Source of the DNA: Bacteroidaceae bacterium
Lineage (GTDB): Bacteria > Bacteroidota > Bacteroidia > Bacteroidales > Barnesiellaceae_A
DNA: 64,000 bases
NCBI GenBank assembly: GCA_017531985.1
Contig: JAFXJY010000034.1
Coordinates: forward strand, 1-64,000
Reading direction: 5' to 3'
Position 1 is the first letter of the stretch; every line of letters starts with the position of its first letter. Under the pieces are notes generated by a model. It saw only the letters and a program-made list of their open reading frames with translations, was not told the DNA's origin and did no database searches. The translations under genes were made by a program, and so were the position numbers. Shown in pieces: positions 39,101 through 45,987 of the stretch.

Positions 39101-39883
39101 AATGGTGATTACTATTTCAGCAATGCCGAACTTCCCGAGGGACAAGATCGTCTATGGCTCGACGTCGTTGCCGACGAGTTGGAAGTACCCACCAATGCCG
39201 ATATCAATATAAACAACCTCTCGGTAGACAAATCGACCAACGAGTTTATCATACCCTGCACCGTACGTTATGCCATGAACGCTGAGAACCTGAACCTCAA
39301 CCTTTTCGTTGTTGTTCTTGAAGACAATGTAGAGACATGGCAGCTGAACGGATTTGCCAGCTACCCGAGCGAGGCCCTTGGCGAATGGGGCAGCTATGGT
39401 ATCTATGCCGGTCAACCTGTTGTCTACGACTACATGTTGCATGATGTGTGCCGTGCATATTATGGCCTTACCTTTAATGGAACAGGTGGTTACTTGCCAC
39501 AAAGCATGATTGCCGGCGAAGAATATAACGCCGAACTTCGTGTCGCAGTACCCCAAAACATCGAAAACATATCGAATGCCAAGGTAGTCGTTATGATGAT
39601 TGATGCCAACACAGGAGTGGTAGTCAATGCTGTTTGTGCCGATGAAATTGCAGCAGTTGAAAACATTGACAGCGACACAAACGTATCTATAACTACACTC
39701 AACGGCAACATCGTTGTTAACACCACAAGCGAGGCCAACGTAATGGTGTACAGCACCAATGGCTCATTAATGGGTAACGCTCGCGGAATGAATCAGATTA
39801 CCATCGATACTCCCGAAGGAATAGCTATTGTTAAGGTAGTAACAGCTCAGGGCGTTGTTGTTAAGAAAATTCTGGTACAATAA
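36122..39883 (+). CDS. Large secreted multidomain protein with Omp28-like domain
   Basis: 1253 residues. Signal peptide MKKLLLLTISVLMGIGSVIA. Visible order: an N-terminal propeller-like region with repeated S/TPDGKYAVG and SPDGKYILG (residues ~20-380); two Ig-like modules (SRLGEVSVTFDRDVQI; VTSVYPTEGSSF); a cleaved-adhesin/choice-of-anchor-like beta-sandwich (MIEDFNRAGV, DDWMVVPQLYIPDEKCSLSF); an Omp28-related thioredoxin-like domain with CxxC (VIEEFSGRSCSNCPLGFISM, residues ~917-1170); and a C-terminal sorting-like domain ending IAIVKVVTAQGVVVKKILVQ. It is presumably at or beyond the outer membrane. Substrate or partner is unknown. It precedes another secreted protein with a similar C-terminal end. 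Confidence 0.8.
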   Translation: MKKLLLLTISVLMGIGSVIAQQVPVFHKYTFDDAAIINGMSDNGKYAVAHGFSADNSLMQKGARLIEIDTDVVTDLAKNYSTNDYMSMGTADVTDDGSIVVGEFNHKPAYWSKSTGKWTILPCEEDEYFGDVRSVTPDGKYAVGRQSIDEDGFYTLPALWDLTTNTLVEVEGLPTFDMSGQDQDQNWFNQISPDGKYILGSMSFSYLGDGFFYIYDVDKKTFSPIGFTLEGKRFSPLAANLYFINSATFSPNAQWVSGRAYMVEMDGNNIGNQYETTFVLNVATGDFNVYTATEDIDIVSSAIDNNGYAFGATPGGNPIRQWSIRNNAYWYTFEQILKQQYDYDFYARTGYENTGTPICLSNDGRRAAVLVDPYTSYVVEMPTTFAEATQGVDLLGSYYATPRAGSTISRLGEVSVTFDRDVQIVGANNCVEIRNSKGETVYNSAGLTANKKKITVRYRNGSLTEGEKYTLHIPAGSIALASDAQLTNKEINIEYTGRANKPVAVTSVYPTEGSSFAKIDNSTNPILLTYDVEVYLPDSAKAYLYDVNEAEPIATLLMAYSGKVVAVYPATTQYLFKDNNYRIEVMPGSVTDVAGNGASEKFVINYTGSYEREISFDDNSLMIEDFNRAGVANFMLWDGDRLSPDANAQAIGFDRNDYGWAIVWDEEDASNIAASSHSMYTPAGKSDDWMVVPQLYIPDEKCSLSFKSQSYLSSKNDYLKVYIWANDENINSLDANIVARIKNEGTLVYNDLQSPGKDDNLLANDWTENSISLAQYAGKNIYIAFLNDNEGQSAVFVDDVKVMHNKPIRVAFTHASSVIKQENITIEGIISIDSDTDTYQTLTLTLKDNNDNEIDVINESGLNLKKGDTYKFSFSKPLPLEEGKSNKFTVSALCNDNLYELVGHVSNLAFEPVKRMVIEEFSGRSCSNCPLGFISMERMIELYGDLIIPIVIRTYGDDPLGTGLSEYTQFLGVVGAPSAVINRMGVSYPAVSHNGDYYFSNAELPEGQDRLWLDVVADELEVPTNADININNLSVDKSTNEFIIPCTVRYAMNAENLNLNLFVVVLEDNVETWQLNGFASYPSEALGEWGSYGIYAGQPVVYDYMLHDVCRAYYGLTFNGTGGYLPQSMIAGEEYNAELRVAVPQNIENISNAKVVVMMIDANTGVVVNAVCADEIAAVENIDSDTNVSITTLNGNIVVNTTSEANVMVYSTNGSLMGNARGMNQITIDTPEGIAIVKVVTAQGVVVKKILVQ

Positions 39884-39899
39884 TCACTAACCACTTCAA

Positions 39900-39930
39900 C
39901 CCACTGACAACCCATAGTGTTGTCGGTGGG
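39900..39930 (+). terminator. Hairpin between the two secreted-protein genes
   Basis: CCCACTGACAAC (39900-39911) pairs with GTTGTCGGTGGG (39919-39930, one T-G pair). The T-run is weak, so it may be partial and allow readthrough into the gene at 39957. Confidence 0.55.
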
Positions 39931-39956
39931 TTAAGTATTAAACATAAAAACATATT

Positions 39957-41585
39957 ATGAAAAAAATCTTTACACAATTGTTTATGCTTGTAGCATGTGT
40001 AGCAATGTCATTCACAGCCCAAGCCAAGCTCGTAGATCTGGGCGAGATACAACTCGACACGGACTACCAAATCCCCATGGATTTCAACTCCTACATTGCA
40101 TCATTCACTGCCACAAGTAGCGGCACACTCGTTGCAAGCAGTACCGATACTTATACCCTGCTCCCCTATCACGAAAAGTTGAGCGACATGGAGACCGAAG
40201 GTAATGCCATAGCCTACACACTCGACAACCCTTACGGTGCAAAACAATATCACTTTGATGTTACCGAAGGTACTACCTATTACTTCTACATTGACTTTAC
40301 AATGAGCGAGTTTACCTTCCGCATCTCGATGGATGCCGGTGATGGCATAGCCATTACAAAGACTACCCCCGAGGCCGGCAGCGTATTCAGTGTTTCGGGT
40401 GGCGGATTGGTTTCGGTTCAATTCAGTCGAGCCATAAACTACGACGGCACAGCTACCCTCATTGCCAACGGACAAACAGCATCGGTACCTGTCAACGGAC
40501 AGAACAATATCATCTCAATGGAGATTAAAGAGCCACTCTTCAATTGGCTCAACAATGGTACACTCAATGGCGGTGACTCGTTCATCATCCGCCTTACCAA
40601 CGTAAGAGCAGCCGACGATGCCACATTGGTTTACGGCACAGACGGTACTGCCGATATTGAATATGTTATAGGCGAAATGCCCATTCAACTCCTCAACAGC
40701 AAGAACACATCAGGCACGTTCAAGTCATACTACATGCCCAACGATCCTTCTGCCATTGTAACGCTCACATTCGACGGTGCTGTTGCATCGGCAATGGTAT
40801 CACTCTCATTCGGCTCGACCGATGCTGAGGGCGACTATTACGTTGAAGAACTTACACCCATCATTGAGGAAAACACTATCAAGGTAGACCTTAGCGGCAA
40901 AACTCGCACACCCGACAACATGGTAAAATCGGGTACCAACTACAATAACATGACTATTTCATTCAATAAGGTTCTTGACACTACCGGTCAGCATGCTTAT
41001 TCGGGTGGTCAAGGTACAATTGGTGGCTATTCGTTTACCTACGAAACATTGGACGTTGTAACAGCCGATGTCATCAGCGAGTTTATTCCCGCACCGGGTT
41101 CTACACTCGATTGTTGCGAACCTGAGACTATCGAAATATGGATTACCGATGAAGGCAAACTCTCATATGATGGAGTAAAATTTGCTCTCGACTTCATGGA
41201 AGAACCCATTGTAGTGACTGACTACACTAAGGAAGCCGATACGTTTGACCCCACAGCAGCCATTCTGACAGTACCCTTCCCATGGGAACAAATTCCTATG
41301 TTAACACAAGAGAATGAAGAAAACGCCCCCATTGTTATCACCGTAACACTCAACAACTTGCAGAGTGCCGATGGTATTGACCACACAGCCGATGTAACTG
41401 CTACTTACTACCTTAACAGTTTAGGTGCCGTAAACAGCATATTGGGTGACGATACAAATACATTTACTGTGTACAATACTCGTGGCATACTTGTCATGCA
41501 CACCACCAACCGCGATGAATTGAAGAACCTCCCCCGTGGTATCTACATCATCAATGGTGAGAAATTTGTGGTAACAACTCGATAA
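39957..41585 (+). CDS. Secreted protein of unknown function with sorting-like C-terminus
   Basis: 542 residues. Signal peptide MKKIFTQLFMLVACVAMSFT. The mature part is beta-rich, acidic and Thr/Gly-rich, with Ig-like strands (SGGGLVSVQFSRAINYDGTA). The last ~60 residues (TFTVYNTRGILVMHTTNRDE, then LPRGIYIINGEKFVVTTR) look like the C-terminal domains of the pectate lyase and the preceding Omp28-like protein. I recognise no catalytic motif. It lies 73 bases after the Omp28-like gene and may be partly co-transcribed with it. Strong terminator at 41610. Confidence 0.75.
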   Translation: MKKIFTQLFMLVACVAMSFTAQAKLVDLGEIQLDTDYQIPMDFNSYIASFTATSSGTLVASSTDTYTLLPYHEKLSDMETEGNAIAYTLDNPYGAKQYHFDVTEGTTYYFYIDFTMSEFTFRISMDAGDGIAITKTTPEAGSVFSVSGGGLVSVQFSRAINYDGTATLIANGQTASVPVNGQNNIISMEIKEPLFNWLNNGTLNGGDSFIIRLTNVRAADDATLVYGTDGTADIEYVIGEMPIQLLNSKNTSGTFKSYYMPNDPSAIVTLTFDGAVASAMVSLSFGSTDAEGDYYVEELTPIIEENTIKVDLSGKTRTPDNMVKSGTNYNNMTISFNKVLDTTGQHAYSGGQGTIGGYSFTYETLDVVTADVISEFIPAPGSTLDCCEPETIEIWITDEGKLSYDGVKFALDFMEEPIVVTDYTKEADTFDPTAAILTVPFPWEQIPMLTQENEENAPIVITVTLNNLQSADGIDHTADVTATYYLNSLGAVNSILGDDTNTFTVYNTRGILVMHTTNRDELKNLPRGIYIINGEKFVVTTR

Positions 41586-41609
41586 GATATAGCAGTCATA
41601 ACCATAGCG

Positions 41610-41643
41610 AGCGACCGCACCGGAAGGTGCGGTCGCTTATATT
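41610..41643 (+). terminator. Terminator after the secreted protein gene
   Basis: AGCGACCGCACC (41610-41621), GGAA loop, GGTGCGGTCGCT (41626-41637), then TATATTTTA. Perfect 12-bp stem. Confidence 0.9.
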
Positions 41644-41732
41644 TTATGTATTAGAGGCTGTGACTGTTGCCTAATTTTTATCATATCACAAATATTTCTT
41701 TTACCATTCTTGCTTTTCGCGATATAAAAGGG

Positions 41733-41740
41733 TAACTTTG
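41733..41740 (+). promoter_or_regulatory. -7 box of the small membrane protein gene
   Basis: TAACTTTG, eight bases before the ATG at 41749, so the leader is very short. Confidence 0.45.
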
Positions 41741-41748
41741 CGTTGGAT

Positions 41749-42147
41749 ATGAAAAGCCGAGTGGTCAACATAGCATTACTCATAGGCATACTCACATGGT
41801 GGGTTATGACCATATTTACGTCATCGAATAACAAAATGGTTGTCAATGACTGTACGACTGAACCGACACAGACAACCGAGTCGTTAATCGTTGATGCCTC
41901 AACCATCGCATTCCCCGACACACTGTTATGCCTGCCACGCACAACCACTCCTATACACATACACCTCTCGCAACAAAGCAACAAACGAAATGATACAGAA
42001 AGACGTCACAATACGTCCTACTTAAAATCCGGTAAAATAATTGACACTGATGTAAGTCTTTCTATTCATAAACCTTCAAAACCTTTCTGCTCAGTTCTTT
42101 CCGAGCCTTATCATCGTCTTATAAGCCTCGGAAGGCTTATTATTTAG
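41749..42147 (+). CDS. Small unknown protein with one membrane segment
   Basis: 132 residues from ATG 41749 (a TTG lies two codons earlier). The N-terminus holds one hydrophobic segment (VVNIALLIGILTWWVMTIF), then a polar Thr/Ser/His-rich part. The last 16 codons overlap the paired hairpins at 42099-42140, which is unusual: either the coding frame runs into its own terminator, or the true product is a short membrane peptide or an RNA. No family recognised. Confidence 0.45.
   Translation: MKSRVVNIALLIGILTWWVMTIFTSSNNKMVVNDCTTEPTQTTESLIVDASTIAFPDTLLCLPRTTTPIHIHLSQQSNKRNDTERRHNTSYLKSGKIIDTDVSLSIHKPSKPFCSVLSEPYHRLISLGRLII
42099..42140 (+). terminator. Competing hairpins (terminator or attenuator-like)
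   Basis: Two mutually exclusive stems share 42121-42133. In the first, TTCCGAGCCTTAT (42099-42111) pairs with ATAAGCCTCGGAA (42121-42133) with one mismatch. In the second, ATAAGCCT (42121-42128) pairs with AGGCTTAT (42133-42140) around CGGA, followed by TATTTAG. The second resembles a weak terminator and the first an anti-terminator. The next gene starts at 42315. Confidence 0.45.
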
Positions 42148-42314
42148 CCGTCAACACATTTCTACCTCAACAATGCAGCATTAACAGAATGTTGCACAGT
42201 CTACACTACACCTATATCAGCATCAACAACAAGCACGACAATATTGTGTGATGCGGTTGCGTGTGTGTACATAACTTTCAATCACAAATATCAACCGACT
42301 AAATAATAAAAACA

Positions 42315-42761
42315 ATGGAAAATAACTTTATCAAAATACATTCAACCAAAGATATTATCATCATTAGCATTCTTATAATAATAGGTATTCTACTTGCCAT
42401 TCTACCCATCGGTGGTGCCATCAATGTAACAGGCTACATACTCATAGTTATCGGGGCATTACTTATACCTTTCTACAAGAACGGATACAAAGATGCATGG
42501 GAAGGCAAGAGTTATATAAAAAAAGAATACTACTTTGCCAATAACAGAAAAGCCGAGTTAATAGCATCCGTTATCGACCACCCTCAGAATATAACCATTG
42601 AGGAGCAAGATAAAGGCAACACTCTGCGTTTGATAGTATTTTATAGCAAGGAGTCGGGACGTGCATTCTTACAACTACAAGAGTATATACCGTATAAATA
42701 CGAACCTTGCACCGATGTTGTAGAACACAAGGTGAGCCAAATAGGAAATCTTATCAAATAG
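42315..42761 (+). CDS. Small membrane protein of unknown function
   Basis: 148 residues. Two adjacent hydrophobic segments (DIIIISILIIIGILLAILP and VTGYILIVIGALLIPFY) form a hairpin in the membrane, followed by a ~90-residue soluble part (KKEYYFANNRKAELIASVI, LRLIVFYSKESGRAFLQLQE). No Cys motif or known domain recognised. It stands alone between the paired hairpins at 42099-42140 and the convergent TonB gene. Confidence 0.65.
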   Translation: MENNFIKIHSTKDIIIISILIIIGILLAILPIGGAINVTGYILIVIGALLIPFYKNGYKDAWEGKSYIKKEYYFANNRKAELIASVIDHPQNITIEEQDKGNTLRLIVFYSKESGRAFLQLQEYIPYKYEPCTDVVEHKVSQIGNLIK

Positions 42762-43104
42762 ATCGGCTGACATCTCATAAGAGTTGCCGATTGTATACCT
42801 ATCATCCAGCAGCTATATGGATGTTCTATAAATCGGTAAAAAGTTAAACCTTGTAGAGATATTCTATTACGGTCGCTTAGGAATTTATTGAGGTATCATT
42901 CTAATTCTACTCGGTTACAATGCCTGCATTACTCCATCGTAAGAAATTAAGAAAACATCCTGAAATAATCCGACCAGACATATAGAACACCATTATATAA
43001 AAAGAGAGGATGTCTCAATGCGAAGTGAATCTCAGATGTTGAATGAAAAAACTTCCGGGAGTACACTCGATGAAGAGGCATCCTCTCTTTGTTAAGAGAT
43101 CAGT
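42762..43104. other. Convergent intergenic region
   Basis: 343 bases between the small membrane protein gene and the minus-strand TonB-domain gene. Apart from the long-loop hairpin at 43001-43090 I see no gene, repeat or recognisable site. Confidence 0.4.
42996..43090 (-). terminator. Long-loop terminator of the TonB/M56 genes
   Basis: AAAGAGAGGATG (43001-43012) and CATCCTCTCTTT (43079-43090) are perfectly complementary over 12 bp but separated by 66 bases. On the minus strand the stem is followed by a T-run (TTTTTATATAATGG). The GAGGATG/CATCCTC core is the same as in the ettA terminator. The long loop is unusual. Confidence 0.55.
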
Positions 43105-43482
43105 TTATAACTTGAACGATATAGGTAGAACAAAACGAGCATCTACACGTTTGCCATCATCGACAGCAGGAGTCCATCGAGGCATCAGCCCTACAATACG
43201 TAACACCTCAGCATCGCACTCGGGTGTGAGTCCTCGCAGAATCTTGGCATTTACGACCTCGCCATCAACAGTTATTATAAACTCAACAAATACATTACCC
43301 TCAACCTTGTCATTTACAGCCTGCTGCGGATATACAAGATTTTGCGACACAAACTCGTACAATGCTGTATCACCGCCCGGAAACTGTGGCAAAACATCGG
43401 GGGTAGTTGCAGTTTGAGCATCAACATGCACCATAACACAGGTTGCAAACATTACGCTAAGTAATAAAAGGACTTTTTTCAT
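43105..43482 (-). CDS. Small secreted TonB C-terminal domain protein
   Basis: 125 residues. A signal-peptide-like N-terminus (MKKVLLLLSVMFATCVMVHV) is followed directly by a TonB C-terminal fold (LPQFPGGDTALYEFV, YPQQAVNDKVEGNVFVEFI and the rest). There is no Pro-rich linker and no separate membrane anchor, so it is unlikely to be a normal energy transducer; TonB_C domains of this type also act as periplasmic binding modules. It is highly similar to the C-terminal ~95 residues of the adjacent M56 protein, with a 23-residue identical block, so one arose by duplication of the other. Same strand as BlaI and M56, last in that series. Confidence 0.8.
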   Translation of the reverse strand: MKKVLLLLSVMFATCVMVHVDAQTATTPDVLPQFPGGDTALYEFVSQNLVYPQQAVNDKVEGNVFVEFIITVDGEVVNAKILRGLTPECDAEVLRIVGLMPRWTPAVDDGKRVDARFVLPISFKL

Positions 43483-43574
43483 AACTAAATGTTTTTAAGA
43501 TGAGACAATAGAGGTGCCTTCCGCGGTAAAAACACCTCGGCAAATATATAAGATAGCTATATTTTAAATTATAT

Positions 43575-44825
43575 TTACAATTTAAATGTAATAGGCAAAA
43601 CAAAATCGACATCTACGGCAATGCCGTCTTGTACACTTGGCTGCCATCGAGGCATCAACCCTACAATACGCAACACCTCGGCATCACACTCGGGAGTGAG
43701 TCCTCGTAATATAGTTGGGGAAACCACATAACCCTCACTGTTAATAATAAATCGCACCATTACCATTCCTTCCACTTTATCCGACACAGCCTGCGGAGGA
43801 TATTTGATATTATCGGCAACAAATTTATTTAATGCTATATCACCACCCGGGAACTGTGGTAAAGCAGTGCTACTTGCAGTTACCTCTTGTGGCGATAAAT
43901 AATTAGTGGCAACATTCTCCTGCAATTCAGTTTTGTCAGATAACGAGTGCATCGTATATTGGTACAACGAACCGCCGGCATGGGCTGCAAAGATAAGCAT
44001 AAACGACACCGGCAATAAAATAATGTATAATAACCTTCGTGACAAACGACTGATGGGCTGGTTGATTTTCTTTATACGCTCCACCAACATCTTTTGATTA
44101 AAGTGTATCCCTATCAACCCATCACTGCCACCTTGCACTGATTGTAACAGATGATATTGATAACCCCTGATCGAAAAGGTATCTTTCACAGCATCGGCAT
44201 CGGCAAGATATTCGACAAGGCTATGAAATTCCTGTCGAAGTAACCAAGAAAATGGATTAAACCACCCCATAATAACCATTATTTCGCCAACAATCAAATC
44301 AATAGTATGACAACCTCGAACATGAGCCTTTTCATGCAACAAAATATCTCGCAGCATTGCCGGGTCATATCTATCTACATTCATATATATTACCGAAGCA
44401 AAAGAGAATGGTTTGATAGGAACATGTGGCACACAGACTTTTATGCCCATTACCATCCGGCTATCACTATGCATACGCAAATAAAGGAGCGATAGAACCC
44501 TGATGACAAGAAGCAAAAATCCTAATACAACTCCTATATAGTACAAATCAATCAACATAAAACTATCGGCCATACGTTCAACTCCGACTGTGACAGTCGA
44601 CAATTCTACACCATAACGTACATTAATATTATTATATAGAGCTTCGACACCTTCACGAGGAATATGAAAGCAAGCCAAAGGATATATAAAGGCAAATATC
44701 ACACCACCCAATAAAGTATATCGGTGAGCGTGCAAGAAGGTATCGCCCGACAAAAATAACTTATATAGCAAGTATAGAGTCGTTATACCCAACTGAACAA
44801 ATATTATATAGGTAAGAATATTCAT
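43575..44825 (-). CDS. M56/BlaR1-type membrane metallopeptidase fused to a TonB domain
   Basis: 416 residues. N-terminal half: about four membrane segments with the BlaR1-like metalloprotease motif HEKAH (residues 164-168) followed by WFNPFSWLLRQEFHSLVEYL, as in the M56 family. A further membrane segment (LLYIILLPVSFMLIFAAHAG) leads to a C-terminal TonB domain in the position where BlaR1 has its penicillin-binding sensor. Probable role: a membrane receptor-protease that cleaves the BlaI-type repressor when its outer domain detects a signal; the signal here is unknown. In many Bacteroidetes the M56 gene directly follows blaI; here a 194-bp palindromic element lies between. Confidence 0.88.
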   Translation of the reverse strand: MNILTYIIFVQLGITTLYLLYKLFLSGDTFLHAHRYTLLGGVIFAFIYPLACFHIPREGVEALYNNINVRYGVELSTVTVGVERMADSFMLIDLYYIGVVLGFLLLVIRVLSLLYLRMHSDSRMVMGIKVCVPHVPIKPFSFASVIYMNVDRYDPAMLRDILLHEKAHVRGCHTIDLIVGEIMVIMGWFNPFSWLLRQEFHSLVEYLADADAVKDTFSIRGYQYHLLQSVQGGSDGLIGIHFNQKMLVERIKKINQPISRLSRRLLYIILLPVSFMLIFAAHAGGSLYQYTMHSLSDKTELQENVATNYLSPQEVTASSTALPQFPGGDIALNKFVADNIKYPPQAVSDKVEGMVMVRFIINSEGYVVSPTILRGLTPECDAEVLRIVGLMPRWQPSVQDGIAVDVDFVLPITFKL

Positions 44826-44843
44826 AAAGAATCTATTATATTA

Positions 44844-45037
44844 AGAATCTGTTTTAATTTTATTTCGAGATTATTTGAGGATTATTTTTGAGCAGATATT
44901 CATTTTGGGGATGCAGGGAATAGCGAGCTATTTTCAAATTTCCGAAATGAATAGATGCCGAAAAGAGCCTCAAAGAAGCCGTATCTATTCTTAGCAATAG
45001 CAAATGAACTTGTTTTATAAAATTCAAAACAGATTCT
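44844..45037. repeat. Imperfect 194-bp palindromic element between blaI-like and M56 genes
   Basis: Outer inverted repeat: AGAATCTGTTTT+AATTTTAT (44844-44863) against ATAAAATT+c+AAAACAGATTCT (45017-45037), 20 matching bases with one inserted base. Nested inside: TTTGAGG (44874-44880) with CCTCAAA (44968-44974); ATTCATTTTGG (44898-44908) with CCGAAATGAAT (44942-44952, one G-T); and a central AATAGC-GA-GCTATT (44919-44932). The right end overlaps the blaI-like stop codon. No ORF inside. It looks like a MITE-like or REP-like element or a strong RNA structure; an invertible segment is also possible. Copy number in the genome is unknown. Confidence 0.65.
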
Positions 45038-45398
45038 AAGATTTACCCTTCTCTATAATTCTTACTATTTCCTGCAACTCCTCGGCTGTCAGTTGTTCTT
45101 CTTTGACAAAAAAAGCAACCATATCACGATATGAGTTGGCAAAATAGTTGCGAACGACATTCGACAGGAACTTACGTTTATACTCATTCTCATCAATAGC
45201 GGGAGTATAGAAATAAACATTTCCATACCGCTTGGCAACTACATATCCTTTTCGCTCTAGATTTTTTATTACCGAGGCAAGAGTTGTATATGGCGGCTTA
45301 GGTTCGGACATCTGTTCGAGAAAATCCTTCACACAACCACTTTTCTGTTGCCATATTACCAACATAACATCTTCTTCTTGAGCTGTCAACTTTTCCAT
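45036..45398 (-). CDS. BlaI/MecI-type repressor
   Basis: 120 residues, the normal BlaI length. Winged helix (MEKLTAQEEDVMLVIWQQKS; PPYTTLASVIKNLERKGYVV; YGNVYFYTPAIDENEYKRKF), then the C-terminal dimerisation helices (YFANSYRDMVAFFVKEEQLT to IIEKGKS). Members of this family are cleaved through their M56 partner. The promoter overlaps a palindromic site (45442-45462), pointing to autoregulation. The stop codon overlaps the end of the palindromic element, so the element may have been inserted exactly at the gene's 3' end. In the window this is the only BlaI-type gene. Confidence 0.93.
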   Translation of the reverse strand: MEKLTAQEEDVMLVIWQQKSGCVKDFLEQMSEPKPPYTTLASVIKNLERKGYVVAKRYGNVYFYTPAIDENEYKRKFLSNVVRNYFANSYRDMVAFFVKEEQLTAEELQEIVRIIEKGKS

Positions 45399-45425
45399 AT
45401 AACAAATAGCTTTTAGATGTTGAAA

Positions 45426-45462
45426 TACGAAATCTTCGCAAATCTACGAAATATTCGTAGAT
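45426..45462. promoter_or_regulatory. Two-site operator of the BlaI-type gene
   Basis: Perfect palindrome ATCTACGAA-ATA-TTCGTAGAT at 45442-45462 (9+3+9). A second, degenerate copy TACGAA-ATC-TTCGCA lies at 45426-45440. Centres are 19 bases apart, about two helical turns. The main palindrome lies between the -33 and -7 boxes and overlaps the -7 box on the minus strand; the second falls near the transcription start. The arrangement fits cooperative repressor binding, but binding is inferred. Confidence 0.65.
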
Positions 45463-45468
45463 ACACAA
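45439..45468 (-). promoter_or_regulatory. Promoter of the BlaI-type gene
   Basis: On the minus strand TTG (45466-45468), a 19-base spacer, TAGATTTG (45439-45446). Overlaps the palindromic operator. Confidence 0.6.
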
Positions 45469-45480
45469 CCAACACTATTG

Positions 45481-45526
45481 TTAAAAAAAACAAAAACACA
45501 AAAAGGGCGTACCATCGGCACGCCCT
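45481..45526 (-). terminator. Terminator of the thioredoxin gene
   Basis: AGGGCGT (45504-45510) and ACGCCCT (45520-45526) form the stem. On the minus strand it is followed by a T-rich run (complement of AAAAAAAACAAAAACACAAAA). Confidence 0.75.
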
Positions 45527-45558
45527 GTAACAGTGATTTTATATAGTTATAAACTATA

Positions 45559-45873
45559 TTACAGCAATTTTTTAACTTTCTCTTCGAGTTGAGCCTTATT
45601 GGCAGAACCTACATGCTTGTCGACCAATTGACCACCCTTAAAGAACAACAATGTGGGGATATTGCGGATGCCATATTCGCCACTGATTTCATCACCCTCG
45701 TCAACATTGTATTTACCGATAGTTACGCGACCTTCGTACTCGGCTGCAAGTTCGTCAACAAAAGGACCGATTTGGCGGCAAGGCCCGCACCACTCTGCCC
45801 AGAAGTCAATTACAACGGGTTGACCCGATGCTATAAGTTCTTTTCCTAATTCGTCTGTGATTTTTAATGCCAT
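45559..45873 (-). CDS. trxA: Thioredoxin
   Basis: 104 residues, classic length. The redox motif WCGPC lies at residues 28-32 within VVIDFWAEWCGPCRQIGPFV. The cis-proline loop is IRNIPTLLFFKGGQ. No signal peptide, so cytoplasmic. It reduces protein disulfides. Single gene with its own promoter (45917-45947) and terminator. Confidence 0.96.
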   Translation of the reverse strand: MALKITDELGKELIASGQPVVIDFWAEWCGPCRQIGPFVDELAAEYEGRVTIGKYNVDEGDEISGEYGIRNIPTLLFFKGGQLVDKHVGSANKAQLEEKVKKLL

Positions 45874-45916
45874 AGTATTTAAAATTTAGAGTTAATAATA
45901 TTCGTTTTAGACTGTA

Positions 45917-45947
45917 CAAAAATAACAAATGAAATATACATACACAA
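45917..45947 (-). promoter_or_regulatory. Promoter of the thioredoxin gene
   Basis: On the minus strand TTG (45945-45947), a 20-base spacer, TATTTTTG (45917-45924). Consensus spacing; divergent from the promoter at 45988. Confidence 0.6.
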
Positions 45948-45987
45948 GAAAATTGCATGTTAAATTTTATAATTATCACAAAAAGAG

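Noticed and set aside
41586..41700. Strong hairpin considered as a repeat shared with the DPP5 terminator (both contain GAGCGACCG/CGGTCGCT)
   Set aside because: Shared only over the 8-9 bp stem; ordinary GC-rich terminators.
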